Source of the DNA: Liquidambar formosana
Lineage: Eukaryota; Streptophyta; Magnoliopsida; Saxifragales; Altingiaceae
Reading direction: 5' to 3'
DNA length: 64,000 nucleotides
NCBI GenBank assembly: GCA_039720395.1
Contig: CM077829.1
Coordinates: 23,205,955-23,269,954 of the forward strand
In this document: piece by piece, positions 1 through 11,952 of the stretch
How positions within the stretch are numbered: the first letter of the stretch is position 1
How the letters are laid out: every line of letters starts with the position of its first letter
The notes under the pieces: generated by a model
Told to the model about the DNA's origin: nothing
The model's input: the letters and a program-made list of their open reading frames with translations, nothing else
Databases searched by the model: none
Translations under genes and position numbers: made by a program

Positions 1-1622
1 GAAACTTTGGTTTAAAAGGTATTTTTTAATGAAAGGAAACTATAAGGATTGCCATGTTCCCCTATTAGGAAACAACCCTAGGGGGGAGAAAGGGAAAGTT
101 TCAAGGAAAGGAAAGAAGGGTGAATTGGGGCACCCTCATACCCTACTTACCTTTAAGCAAAAGCGACCTGTCAAGATAACCACCCTATTGCATAGGGTAA
201 TTACCTTATTTGCAAGATTTCATCTCGCAATAGCCAAAATAACCACCCCACATTGGTAGGGTAGTTGCATCTGTTGTACCTGTCAAAGCACCTGCAATTT
301 CCATGCAAAACATACCGAGAATACCAACCAACCAAGCTAGGTTCCAATCAAGCAATTATCATGCTTAAACATAGGCTAACACATGCTCAAAACTCATCAT
401 TAAAGCCATTAAACAGATCTAGACAGAATTGAAATAGAGCTTATAATCAACCATAAATCATGTAAACAACATGAATCATAAGCTAACTAAAACCCTAATT
501 CAACCCTATATGCAATGACATGCAAAAAAACCCTAAAATCAACTATATGAATGCTAAAAATATCATAGTTACCTAATATGGAACACATATGCAGCAACTA
601 TGAAGAAAAAAACAGAGAAAATCCCTAAGCTATCATGCTATATGCAACTAAACCAATACAAGGATGATAAAAACCCTAGAATCACACTAGTGCATAAAAT
701 CCCATGAAATAACCCTAAATCATTGCAAAACAGAATATGAACAGCATTCTAACCATGCATATTAATCAATGGATGATCCACACATGATAAAGACCTAGAC
801 TTTCACATGAAATAAAGCTATTCTAAGCATAAACTCAATTTCAGCACAAGAGAAATCCTAGAATCTCAAACATGCAGTAAATCACACGGAATAGCATCCT
901 AGCATACTAAACAGCCCATGAATATCATCCTAAACATGCATACTAGCTAATAGAAGCAACAAGACATGATAAAGACATAAACTTGAACATGAAATAATGA
1001 CTATTCAATGCAAAACCCTAGAAAAGACTCTAGAAACCCTAAAAACACAAACACTCACGAAGTCACATGGAATGACATTATATCATGCAAAACCAGCCAT
1101 AAACAATATCCTAATCATGCATTCTAAGCATTAGAAGCATCAACACATGATAAAAATATAAGCTTGCACATGAAATAATGCTATCCTATGCAGAAAACCC
1201 TAATTTGAATGAAAGAGAGAAAATGGGAGAGGTATACCTATGGTGGCTGCTGTAGAGAGTCCTCCTCCTCTTATGTACTGCTGGGAATTCCTTCCTCCAA
1301 GCCTTCAAGCCCAACTCCAGCCTTCCTTCAAGCTTTCTCTCTCACTCTCTCACTCAAAATTTAGGTTAAACTACCCTAAGGATGGCTGCCATAGCCTCCA
1401 ATGTGCCTCTCACTTCAGAAATTCCCTCCCCCATTGCTGAAGTATAAGGGGGTATTTATAGGGTTTGAGGGAAAACCCTCAATGGTTGGGATTAAAACCC
1501 TAGGTATTGATCCAAGGGCTCTTAGAGGTTCCCTTGGGGCTCAAGTAGGTCAAATAGGGCTGAAATTAGGGTTAAATGGCGGCTGGAGGCGAGCAAATCC
1601 AAGGAAATAGGGAAGGAGCCGC
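1..1622 (-). mobile_element. LB-family LTR copy 2, distal part (minus strand)
   Basis: This is the promoter-to-3' portion of a minus-strand LTR whose U3 start is at 5150. It is the reverse complement of matching parts of the plus-strand copy at 1623-4333, including a TATA box (1453-1460) and the purine-rich leader that follows it. The copy is interrupted at 1622 by that solo LTR and runs off the left edge of the window, so its end, TSD and any internal region are not visible. It has no plausible coding ORF; the short ORFs here are not conserved. It is rich in AAACCCTAA-type boxes. Family assignment beyond 'LTR retrotransposon, probably Ty3/gypsy' is inference. Confidence 0.8.
1453..1460 (-). 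promoter_or_regulatory. TATA box of LB copy 2
   Basis: The minus strand reads TATAAATA in the same context as the TATA boxes of the other two LB LTRs (2612-2619 plus, 10333-10340 minus), followed by a purine-rich leader. Confidence 0.7.
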
Positions 1623-2336
1623 TGTCACACCCCATTTTTGCACCACCTTACTAGGGCTCATCATTTCATGCATGTTTTTGTTTTCTTTTTGAGTCTAGTA
1701 ACTTGCATTAGTTTTCTAGAGTCACAAAGACAATGGATATGAATTTTGGTTCAATTCGGAGTTGATCTTAAGGGATAATGAGAGCTTTTGTGACTTGAGG
1801 GGCATAATCGTCTTTTAAATCCCAAACTTTTCATTTGACCTTGAAATGATCTCCAAATTGTCAATTGGAGTTCATATGGATGCATAGGAGGTATTTCTAG
1901 TGTCAATTTGATGAATCAATGGCTCAGGATTAAAATGGCTCGATACAGTTCCAGATTGGTTAATTGACCCTTCTTTGGGTTAGCTCTAATTGACTCACAA
2001 TTACCTACCAAATCTTTTCAAATCGACTTTCATTAGTCATCATTTTACCCCCAAAAGTGTTTTATGGAGTTCAATTTTGATGTGGAAAGTGTTTGGTTTG
2101 ACCCTATGTGCATGCCTATGCTTAGCAAAGGTAGAGCATAGTGGTTAACCACCTTGTTCAAACCTAACCATGCCCCCATGGTTAGTGGTTTTCACCCTAA
2201 AATGTTCAAAAACATATTCCTCATCGAAACACGGTCGTTTTGGCTTTTGTTTCATCAAAATCGGAGTTAATTTGCCCCCTGAAACACTTCTAGAAGGGAA
2301 AGGAGGCAAAATAGGAGAAAAATCAGAAGTGGGCTT

Positions 2337-2410
2337 GGGTGACCACCCAAGCCTGGGCGGCTAGCCGCCTGGGCCCAGGTGGCTAGCCGCCCAGCCTTGG
2401 GTGGTCACCC
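2337..2410. repeat. 74-bp palindrome in LB U3
   Basis: Two 37-base arms are mutually reverse complementary with only two mismatches and no spacer; the centre is GGG|CCC at 2373/2374. The arms contain GGGTGACCACCC and GGCTAGCC. It lies about 200 bp upstream of the TATA box. Degenerate versions occur at the same place in LB copy 2 (4365-4440) and copy 3 (about 10540-10573). Confidence 0.9.
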
Positions 2411-2611
2411 GAGGCCACTTTCCTATTTGCACCATGATTCCTTGCTGAAGCGGACTCTTGCCTATTTTGACGTATTTGGGCTCTTTTGGACGAGTTTCCT
2501 TCTAATTTTTGGTAACTTCTGAGTTACTTAAGCCCCAAGGGGGTCTCTAATAGCCCTTGGATTAATTTTTAGGCTTTTAATCCTAGCCATTGGTTAATCC
2601 TAATGAAACTC

Positions 2612-2619
2612 TATAAATA
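2612..2619 (+). promoter_or_regulatory. TATA box of LB copy 1
   Basis: TATAAATA followed by a C-rich stretch and a GA-rich transcribed leader; the position and sequence are shared by all three LB copies. Confidence 0.7.
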
Positions 2620-4333
2620 CCCCCCTATGCTTCAGCACAAGGGGAGCCACTTTATGCCTAAAAACCTAAGTGTTAGAGAGAGAATAAGAGAGAGGGACTT
2701 GAAGGAGAGCTGGAGTTCTTGCTGTAGCCTTGAAGAACATTGGTTCAAGTCATCCATAAGAGGAAGAGAGAGTCTCTACAGCAGCAAGGAAGCCTCTTCC
2801 TAAGGTATGCCTTACTCCTTCTTATGCTGAATATGGGTTTTCATATAGGATAGGCCTATTGCATGTTAAAGGTAGCTTTTTTATCATGTATTAACACTTT
2901 AGCTAGTTAATATACATGGAATATCTACTGTTTATCATAATTTTAGCATGCTTTAGGGTTGTCCTTTAGGTTCTTAAGCATAGGTGTGATTCTTGTGCTC
3001 TTGTTGTCCTTGTGCTAGGATTAGTGTTATTGCATGTTAGTCTTAGGGTTTCTTATCATGTTTTATTGCTTTAGTTAGTTAATATGCATGATTTAGGTTC
3101 TGTTTAGGTTTATTTTAGTATGTGTGAAGTTTGTTTTATATGTTTTCAAGCATATTTGTGAGTTTAGGGTTTTAGAGTCTTTCTTTTGTGTTTGTTTTTA
3201 TACAGCATGTTAAAGTAGGTCTTTTCATTGGTTTTTCTTCATGTTTGTTGTGTATGTTTTTCATATGGAGTAAATATGATATTTTTGCATGCATGATTAG
3301 TTTATTTCTAGGGTTTTATGCATAATATGGTTCTAGGATTGTGTTAGGGCTTATGAAAGTTTGCTGTTTTTGCTGTTAGCATGCTTAGTAGATGATTTTA
3401 GGCCTTAATACTATTCTGTCCAGATTTGCATATCATTGTATTTGTATGGTTTTGAGCACGTGTAAGGGTGCAAATAGGTGTGGTATTTGTCCTATGGCAA
3501 ATAGGGCTGCCAATGCTTGAAATGGCTAATGCTTGGAGCTATTGCGCTCAGGTAAGTGGGTGTGAAGGTGCCCCAATTCACCTCTCTTCCTTAACTCTTT
3601 CCCTTCTCCCTCTCTAGGGTTAATTTTTAATACAAGTCTATGGTTTAAATCTAGGGTTTCCTTAACCAACAAAATTCTATTTTTATCAAGGTTTCCATTT
3701 TGTGGAGTTTTCTTAATTTCAAACTTGGTTTATCTATCATATTCAACTCTTTTTCAAATAAGGAAACCTAGGGTTTTAACCATAGGTTTATATTAAGTTT
3801 TAACCCTAGTTCTAATCGAACTACGTGGACTTTGATCCATGTATTTCGTTGCATGGTACGTAGGCGTTCTTCGTGAGGCTCAAGTCCGTTCTAGGATCCA
3901 AGCATCCGAGGCTTCTTTTTGTTTTGTTTTTCTTTATTTTCTGTTTTTATTTGTTTATTATGCATGGATGGATGAATGAAATATATGATATGCATGCTAT
4001 CTTGTGATGATATACTTGCTGATTTTTGTATGGAAAGATCTTGATTTAGCCCAAATGAACTGAGAGACCGAAAGGGTGACATGGGTGCCTATAGGCTTTG
4101 CCTAGAACCTTCCCATGTCATAACTTAGCCTCCGAATCCCTGATTTCTTTGGTTTCCAAAAGATTGGTTTTTGTCTTTCCTTTTTTATAGAGTCATTCAA
4201 ATTGTTTTCCTAAAACAAACTATTTTTAGGGTTTTCCTTGTTTCCTTTAAAAAATAAGGTGGCGACTCCCATTTTTGTTTTCAAAACGCCATTTTCTTTT
4301 AATCCCTCGTGGGCCCAATTTCCGGGGTTCACA

Positions 4334-5150
4334 GCCACGTCAGGACTCAAAAAAGGAAAGTGGCTTGGGTGACCACTTGGGGCTGGGTGGCTAGCAGCCT
4401 GGGCCCAGGCGGCTAGCGCCCAGGCCTGGGTGGTCACCCGAGGCCATGTCATCCTCAGCCCAATTTTTGACCCTTTCGACTTCCAAATGTGTTTTAGGGC
4501 TCAAATCAACTCCGATTTTGACGAAACGAAAGCCAAAACGACCGTGTTTCAAAGGGGAATGTAATTTGAGTCACTTGAGGGCAAGAAACCCTAGCCATGG
4601 CTTCATGGTTGGGTCCTACAAAGGTGGTTAACCACTATACCTCACCATCGCTTAGCTTAGGTATGCACATAGGGTCGCACCGAATGCTTTCTAATTTGAA
4701 ATTCAACCTCCCTAAACACATTTGGGGATGAAATTAAGACTAATCAAGGTCAAATGAGTAGTCATAGAGTGAAAATCATGAGCCGATTCGAGCTAACCCG
4801 AAATAGGTCTCTTAACCAACCTGAGCCATGTTGAGCCATTCTAATCCTGAACCATCAATTCATCGAATTGAACCCATAAATACCTCAAATGCATCCATAT
4901 GAACTCCGATTGGCAACTTGGAGATCATTTCAAGGTCAAATGGAAAGTTCGTGACCAAAAAGACGATTATGCCCCTCAAGTCGCAAAAGTTCTTATTAAC
5001 CCTCAGGATCAACTCCAAATCGAACCAAAATTCATACACATCATCCTTAGGACCCTAGAAACTCAATGCAAAAGACTAGACTCAAAAAGGAAACAAAAAG
5101 ACACATGCAATGATAAACCCTAGCTAAGGTGGCAAAAATGGGGTGTGACA
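4334..5150 (-). mobile_element. LB-family LTR copy 2, U3 start part (minus strand)
   Basis: This is the proximal U3 of the minus-strand LTR and ends at the family terminus, read on the plus strand as GGGTGTGACA (5141-5150). It continues across the solo LTR to 1622. It contains a decayed version of the LB palindrome (4365-4440). The base after 5150 belongs to the old Tat-0 LTR, so this LB inserted into Tat-0. The 74-aa and 61-aa ORFs here have no family support. Confidence 0.82.
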
Positions 5151-5229
5151 CTCATAAGAGAAATTAGGGCTTGTAATTGATTTTCTTGTTTGTAACTCAA
5201 TGAATGCTCATAAATGAGCTCAAAGCTTG

Positions 5230-5237
5230 TATTTATA
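5230..5237 (-). promoter_or_regulatory. TATA box of Tat-0 LTR
   Basis: The minus strand reads TATAAATA, about 120 bp downstream (in LTR orientation) of the nearest TTTCAGCCGGCTGAAA palindrome. Confidence 0.6.
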
Positions 5238-5354
5238 CCCAAGGAGTCCAAAATAGCCATTCTGTAGTAATAAATGTCGGGAAAGGGAGTTTGGTGGGAA
5301 TTTAATGCTTCAAAAGTCCGTTACAAAACTAGCCGTTAGACCTCTGCCCGAGGA

Positions 5355-5645
5355 TTTCAGCCGGCTGAAACATCTTTCAACTGTCTGAAACTTCCCTTTC
5401 AGCTATCTGAATGAGGCTATTGAAAATTCCAGAGAGGGTGTAAATGTGGAACCAAAAGTCAGGACTATCAGCCGTCTCAAATCTCACTTTTAGCCAGCTC
5501 AAAGATATTTCAGCAGGCTCAAAGAGCCATTTGAAAATTCCAGAGAGCTGTTTTTACAAAAGGGTTAATTTCAACCTGTTGAAAAATTTTAGTGTGCTGA
5601 AACATTATTTTCAGCCGGCTGAAACATTGTTTCAGCCATCTGAAA
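5355..5645. repeat. Array of TTTCAGCCGGCTGAAA palindromes
   Basis: Two perfect 16-bp palindromes TTTCAGCCGGCTGAAA lie at 5355-5370 and 5609-5624. Imperfect relatives lie at 5375-5390, 5398-5412, around 5468, around 5509, at 5569-5584 and at 5630-5645. They sit in the Tat-0 U3 upstream of the TATA box. Confidence 0.85.
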
Positions 5646-6128
5646 ATCTCTGTTTTCAGACAAGAAATTTTCATAAACTCTAGGTTCAAAGTGACTTGAA
5701 TAGGCTTTTTAATTTATCAATTTTCGCAAAATTTTGAGCCCTTAAAACTTGTGTGAGCAAGGATTGAAACTAAGCTTACATTAAGTTCCTAAATTTCTCG
5801 CATATAAACTTGAAACAAAGCTTGATATGTCTTTAAATGATGAATCTCTCTTGTTTATTGTTCTTGTGCTTTTACGACTTGATCCTTGATTCTTGAAACA
5901 TTTTGTGGCTTTGATACTTGACTAGATTCATCACTTAAATGATGGTTAGTCCTTAAACATCTTATTATGTATTGTTATCATCAAAACCATAGGGATAAAA
6001 CCATTTAGGTCAACATGATCACGTCAGTCCTTTAGGATTCATTCGTATAGTTCTATTTGACACCACCCTTCATCATTGGGCTTAAAGGTGGTCCGAAATG
6101 TCAGGAGGTACAAAATAGGGTGTTAACA

Positions 6129-6537
6129 GCCCCACACTCCGATCTAATCATGGATGCATCATGACACACAATATGACACACATTCAAGCAGGGCTTTGCA
6201 AAAGTGGTTGGTTGGGGTTTTCTATGTGGGGTTTAGTTAATGGGTACTTCAACTTCAAAAGGTCACCTAAGCTAGGACACTCGATGAGCAATCCGTTAAC
6301 GTACTCACTAGCTTATCACAGGCTAGTGGCACAAGCTGTGGGTTGATGATGCCAACTTTCGGTAACCAAAAGCGCAAATGGGGCCTGGTATCTTACATCA
6401 GACTATCATCGAGGGTATAAGGGTTATTGTGCTCGTGTATGCAATTTTGTGGTTTCATTCAATTAAATTCCCTTTTTAATTAAAGCCAACAATTATCCTA
6501 TGGAGTCTAGCTCTCAAGTCCCCAATGGAGTTGCCAC
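6129..6537 (-). mobile_element. Tat-0 collapsed internal region
   Basis: Only 409 bp separate the left LTR end (GTTAACA, 6128) from the start of the right LTR (6538). The G+C-rich tract at 6129-6142 resembles a polypurine tract on the minus strand. The rest matches the leader of Tat-1 (about 52,330-52,753), ending in a primer-binding-site-like TGGCAACTCCA on the minus strand next to the right LTR. All coding sequence has been lost. It is either a deletion derivative or a short non-autonomous form. Confidence 0.65.
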
Positions 6538-6691
6538 TATGAGCGTCGTAGGAATCACCACCCAATTTAGCTTTGGGATCTGATTTTAGTTATTAAACAG
6601 GTTCAAATTCATTGTCCAAAGACTTGAGTTTGGAGCTAGGGTACATTATTGGGAAGGTATTAAGCACCCAAAAATGCTTGGTCAAAACTGG
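6538..6691 (-). mobile_element. Tat-0 right LTR, U5 end
   Basis: The sequence is homologous to the U5 end of the Tat-1 LTR, sharing a diverged GGAGCTAGGGTAC...GGGAAGGT...GCACCCA segment. It stops at 6691 where LB copy 3 begins; the rest should lie beyond the right edge of the window. Confidence 0.7.
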
Positions 6692-7179
6692 TGTGAACCC
6701 CAAAAAGTGGCCCACGTGGGTTGAAAAGGCGAGTCACCAAGCTGTGGACCTGTGAAAGCGGCCCACATAGGTTGAAAAGGGGAGTCGCCACCTCATTTTT
6801 TGAAGGAAACAAGGAAAACCCTAAAATGTTTTATTTTCCAAAACAAGTGACTCCATATTTAAAAATGGAAAGGCAAAAAGTTTTTTAAAACCAAAGATTG
6901 TGAATTCGGAGGCTAAGTTAAGATATAGGAAGGTTCTAGGCAAAGCCTATAGGCACTCATATCACTCTAAATGTCTCTTAATTTAATTGGGCTAAATCAA
7001 AGTCTTAAATGCACATAAATCAACAATTATCATCACAAGACAGCATGCATATCATTCATTCATCCATCCACTTAGGCAAATGAATTAAAAAAAAAAAAAT
7101 GAGCGAAAATGAGGGAAAAGAAAACCTAGGATACTTAGTATCCTAGGACGGACTTGAACCTCACGAAGAGCGCCTACGT
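6692..7179 (-). mobile_element. LB-family LTR copy 3, 3' end segment
   Basis: It begins TGTGAACCCC, the reverse complement of the LB LTR end, and matches LB copy 1 around 3900-4333 in reverse. It is interrupted at 7180 by a solo Copia LTR and continues at 8886. A short internal duplication near 6700-6780 repeats a GTGGCCCAC...GTTGAAAAGG motif twice. Confidence 0.8.
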
Positions 7180-8885
7180 TGTTAGGATTATGCCTTAGAG
7201 CCAATCATGGAGATGATTGTTTAGGGATTAGGAACAATCAATTGATTTCATTTATATATGTCACATTTATTATTGATTTAATAAAAGGGCTTATTCTATT
7301 ATGTTTATATGCATAATTTATATTTACATAATATGTCCATGGAGTTAGAGTTGAGAATATGAAATTACAAAGGGTTGTAATTTTGAGACTGTAAATATAT
7401 CTCTGTACTAAACTCCTAAATCATTCCTAGTTGAAGGTTCACTATGATGGACAGTAATGAACCATAGGACTAGCACTTGTTAGGTTGACTCTATAGGAAG
7501 ATAGCTAGTCTCAAGTTATTTGTGTGGAGACACTACAACCAACAAGTGGGTGCCTATTATAAGAATAGGTACACTGAATGTGACCAAAGATATGAGATAA
7601 ACTGAATGGAGTTTTAACCTGCCTGTCAATCAGTTTCTCATTGTTATAGTGGTACAAGTAATCCTTAGACCTGAGACACCATTGTTGTCTTATACATGTA
7701 GCTTTAGAAGTTTGATAACACTAAGTGCAGATCCTATTCAGGGGTCTGTAAGGGTGTTCATTGGCCCTACTGCTATGTGTGTGAAGGCATGTGAGTGATC
7801 AACAAGGAATCCATCACTCTCAGGAAAAAGAGAGTGAATGTCTCATACAGCATTCATTGAATATAACTCATTAAATCCATGGGCCCATGGTAGAATGAAT
7901 ATGGAAAGGAGTTTCCATAAGTTCATCATTGAGTTGATATTAATGAATGAGTATAAAGTAATTGAACTAGGGACTTGACAGACTTCCATGTCCTATTAGT
8001 TCAATTGGAGACATTGTGTTGATGGAAGGATGGAATTGTAACCTGTAAACTATAACAGAAGGGTTCTTTGTAAATGACTATTCACCTCATTAAGGACCAC
8101 ACCATGAGCCATATGCTAGGTGTTACTCATGGTTAGTAGAAGCCCTAATTGATATAAATGAGTTATAATCAATTAGGGAATTGAAAGGAGTTTCAATTAG
8201 ACCCTTAATGGAAAGTGTTCCATTGTGCACAACTTGTGCTGTTCCTACTACTTAATGATGTGAACCCAATGGGTCACACACTGATCATGCTAAGAGAGCT
8301 TGAAAGTCTATGAGAGAAAGGGCATAAGTGAATAAAAGAATTGTTCTTAAGGGGCAAATTTATATAGGATATAAATTAGAGGGGTTAAGTTGCAATTATG
8401 TATAATTACAACTTAACTCATATGAGGAATAGGATTCCTCACTAGGGCCGGCCCTATTAGTGGGCTATATATAGCCTCACATGTGATGTGATGACATCAC
8501 TTGAAACATAATTCATTCTCCCCAAGGGCTGGCCGAATTTCACAAGGAGGCTCTCTCTCTCTCTCTCCCTCTTCTCCACCTCTAGCAACAACAAGGAAGA
8601 AGAAGGAAAGGACTTCAAGTTCAAGCTAGGTGTGGATACCGTTGGAGGCAGCACACTTGGGCTGCTCATTCACCGCTGTCCGGAGACAAAGCTTGGAGCA
8701 AAAAGGAGAAGACAAAGCTTGGAGCATAAAGGAGAAGACTTGAATCAACTGTAAGTAATTCTACCCTCTTCTAGTTAGGGTTTTTGTTTTGTATTAAGCA
8801 TAATTAAGATTCATGGGTTTGGGAATCGTAGGAAAAATTTTAAATTCCGCCTTCGTATTTTTCCTCTCTAGTTTGATTCCCAACA
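7180..8885 (+). mobile_element. Solo Copia LTR (1,706 bp)
   Basis: It begins TGTTAGGATTATGCC and ends GATTCCCAACA, as do the LTRs of Copia-1 and Copia-3. It is flanked by a perfect 5-bp target-site duplication TACGT (7175-7179 and 8886-8890). The flanking LB sequence is continuous when it is removed. No internal region is present. It differs from the Copia-1 LTR by many substitutions and small indels, so it is older or from a diverged subfamily. ORFs within it are spurious. Confidence 0.93.
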
Positions 8886-8890
8886 TACGT

Positions 8891-10756
8891 ACCATGTATG
8901 GAAAGTACATGGATCAAAGTTCACGTAGTTCGATAGGGAATACGGTTATAACCTAATAAAGGCTTATGGTAAATCCTGAGTTTCCTTCCATAAATAAAAG
9001 AGTTTCCAAAGATAAATGATTCTCAAAAGATCTTTACAAAATATAATATTTCAATAAAGATAGAAAGTTTTATTTGAAAATGAATTTTTTATGAAAGGAA
9101 ACTATAGAAACTTACTATATCCCCCTATTAGGAAATAACCCTAGGAGGGAGAAAGGGAAAGTTTTTATAGGAAGAAAAAGAGAATTAGGGCACTTTTAAA
9201 CCCTACTTACCTTGAGTAATAGCAACCTGTCAAAATAACCACCCTATTTCATAAGGTAATTACTTTATTTGCAAGATTTCGCCTTACTATAACCAAAATA
9301 ATCACCCCACATTGGTGGGGTAATTGCACCTGTCATATCCCACTTTCTATGGGTTTGTACCTATCAAGCACCTGCAATTTGCATACAATATACACAAAAA
9401 ATACCAACAAACTAAACCAACTCTCAACCAAGCAATTATCATGCTTACACAAAGGCTATCACATGCTCAAAATATGACATCAATGATAATAAACAAATAT
9501 GGACATAATTGAAATAAGGTCTAAAATTACCCATAAGTCATGTGAATAACACAAATCATGAACTAATAGAAACCCTAATTCAGCCCTATATGCAATGACA
9601 TGCAAAAAACCCTAAAATCCACTACCATAAATGCAAAAAATCATCATAGTTATTCTATATGCAGTACATATACAGCAACTATGAAAAAAAAAATAAAAAA
9701 ATAACCCTAAGCTACCATACTATATGAAACTAAACTAAAACAAGGACAACAAAAACCCTAGAATCATAATCATGCCTTAAACTACATGAAATAACTCTAA
9801 ATCATGCAAAACTCATCATAAATGACATTCTAATCATGTATATTAAGTAATTGAAGCATCAACACATGATAAAAATGTTAACTTTAACATGCAGTAGAGC
9901 TATTCTAAGCAAAACCCTAATTTCAGCACAATAAAAACCCTAGAATCACAACTATGCTTTAAACCACATGAAATAACTCTAAATCATGAAAAACCAATCA
10001 TGAATGAAATTCTAATCATGCATATTAACTAATAGAAGCATCAACACATGATAAAAATGTAAGCGTTAACATGCAATAGAGTTATTCTTACCAAAACCCT
10101 AATTTCAGCACAATAGAAGTAGAGGTATACCTATAGTTCAACCTTCTTATCGTTGTAGAGACTCCTTTATTCTCTTATCAATGACTTGAAACACTCTCCT
10201 TCAAGCCTCCACAAATCCTAGCTCTCCTTTGGAACTCTCTCTCTCTACCTTTCTTTTAGAAATTAGGTTAAGTGTATAGGAATGGCTTTAGTTGCCTTCT
10301 AAGTGGCCCCCTCATGTTGAAACATAGAGGGTTATTTATAGGGTTTGAGTGGAATCCATCAATAGTTGGGATTAAAACCCTAAATATTGATCCAAGGGTC
10401 ATTAGAGACTTCCTTGGGGCTCAAGCAGGTCAATTAGGGTTGAAAATAAGATGGAATGGCGGTTGGAGGCAGAATAATTTGCAAAAATAGGAAGGGAATC
10501 CCACTTCAGCAAAAAAAAGGAAAGTGGCTTGAGTGACCACCTAGCCTTGGGTGGCTAGCCACCCAGGCCTGGGTGGTCACCCGAGGCCCTCGTCAGCTCT
10601 TACCTATTTTGAGCCCTATCAACTTTCGAATGTGTTTCAGGGGTCAAATCAACTACGATTTTGACGAAACGAAAGCCAAAACGACTGTGTTTTAAAAAGG
10701 AGTGTAATTTAAGAAATTTTAGGCCAAAAATTTCTAACCATGGCTGCATGGTTAGG
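8891..10756 (-). mobile_element. LB-family LTR copy 3, middle segment
   Basis: This continues the minus-strand LB LTR from 7179, with TATA box at 10333-10340 and a decayed U3 palindrome around 10540-10573. It is interrupted at 10756/10757 by Tat-1 after TTAGG (10752-10756) and resumes at 54114. The AAACCCTAA-like box is repeated many times between 9,540 and 10,110. No coding ORF is supported. Confidence 0.82.
10333..10340 (-). promoter_or_regulatory. TATA box of LB copy 3
   Basis: TATAAATA on the minus strand at the position homologous to 1453-1460 and 2612-2619. Confidence 0.65.
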
Positions 10757-11203
10757 TGTGAGCGCCGTGTCCTAACCACGCCGGCTCGAGAGTACGCCAC
10801 TAACCGCGGACGATTAGGGCGGAGAGGGAGTCGCCACCCGATTTTGGCCTCGGGAACCAATTGACCCCTAGCAAGGGCCCAACTCGTCATTACCAAAAGA
10901 ATCAAGGTTCGGAGCTAGGGTACGCGGATGGGAAGGTGTTAGGCACCCATCTACGCCCAGCTAAAATCCGGCCCCCACACGTATTTATTGGCTTTAATTA
11001 AAAAGGAACTTAATTGAATTCAACCGTCAATCAAGCGCTTATGCAATTGAATTCAAATAATGGTATGCAAAGATGAGAAAAAGGGAGAGAAAACTAGATA
11101 TATATAAACAGATATATATGATACAGAATATTCAAAAGGTTGCAAGGGATACCTATACTGCCTGCAAAAGAAAAGAAGGGATTAAGCTGTACAAACATGG
11201 CTC

Positions 11204-11262
11204 ATGCACGTACGTGTATATGAGATGCATGTACGTGCATACCATATGTACGTACGTACATG
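11204..11262. repeat. CACGTACGTG palindrome cluster in Tat-1 R-U5 (3' LTR)
   Basis: Three near-palindromes spaced about 20 bp: ATGCACGTACGTGTAT, ATGCATGTACGTGCAT and TATGTACGTACGTACATG. The 5' LTR has the same set at 53200-53262 with small changes. Confidence 0.85.
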
Positions 11263-11812
11263 CTTATCAAATTTCATCCAATGCTTACCATGCTATGCCC
11301 GAACAGATCTTTGACTCAAATGTATGCAGAAAAATGGCTATATGCGATTTAGAGATGACAAAATGACCTAAACCTAGGTGGCGAAATGACAGTAGATGCT
11401 AATAAAGATGCAACAGATACTTGTGAGCCTAAACCATGTGGATTAAATGCTAAGAATTAACAGAGAGATATATCATGTGCAGAAAAAATGCTGGGAACCT
11501 ATTTCAGATCTATAAGTGCAGAAATGAATTAGTGGTCAGGTTAAATCTAAATGCGGCATTCATTCAGGCATTGAAGGAGGAGATGCGCAAAACCGAAAAC
11601 ATTTCATGCGATATCATAAATAGTCATATCAAACTATTGAAAGAAAATGAAATTGAAGATTAAGAACCGTTACCCTCAGGCTCGGGCAGCAGCAATTCCT
11701 TCACAAGCGTGCCTTCCGGACCTCTCGTAGACACAGCCGTCAGTCTCAGGGTTTCTAGAATGGTGGTTTGGTAGCCAAAATTTTTGATCCTTTTTCTTGA
11801 ATGAAAGCGGGG

Positions 11813-11820
11813 TATTTATA
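11813..11820 (-). promoter_or_regulatory. TATA box, Tat-1 3' LTR
   Basis: TATAAATA on the minus strand, 130-190 bp downstream (in element orientation) of the triple palindrome at 11953-12010. Confidence 0.75.
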
Positions 11821-11952
11821 GGCGGGGATTAGGGTTTGGTTTGGGGGTTTCTAGGGTTTCCCAGCCGCCACTGAGCAGCTGTCAGCGTGGGGGCTGCATA
11901 AGGTAAGAAACAATTTCGGAGGGAAGCGATGAAATTCAAAAAAAAAAGGTCA

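Larger units (their letters stand above)
1623..4333 (+). mobile_element. LB-family solo LTR copy 1 (plus strand)
   Basis: A 2,711 bp LTR begins TGTCACACCCC and ends GGGGTTCACA (TG...CA). It is flanked by GCCGC (1618-1622) and GCCAC (4334-4338), a 5-bp target-site duplication with one mismatch. On either side lies a minus-oriented LTR of the same family that rejoins across it. No internal region or second LTR is present, so it is a solo LTR left by recombination. It holds a large palindrome (2337-2410), a TATA box (2612-2619) and a leader region with no ORF of note. Confidence 0.85.
5151..6128 (-). mobile_element. Tat-0 (old Tat-like element), left LTR remnant
   Basis: This stretch matches the U3 side of the Tat-1 LTR at its outer end: both end GGTGTTAACA preceded by a CTTCATCAT(T/C)GGG tract. 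A minus-strand TATA box lies at 5230-5237. The R-U5 part is missing because LB copy 2 is inserted at 5150/5151. The U3 carries an array of TTTCAGCCGGCTGAAA-like palindromes (5355-5645). Divergence from Tat-1 is high, so this is an older, related element. Confidence 0.72.

Noticed and set aside
7200..8700. Full Copia element at the solo LTR
   Set aside because: No primer site or interior follows 8885; LB sequence resumes directly after the TACGT duplication.
11073..11663. 97- and 62-codon ORFs in the Tat-1 LTRs
   Set aside because: They lie in R-U5 and include the palindrome cluster. Recurrence at 53070-53660 reflects LTR duplication.
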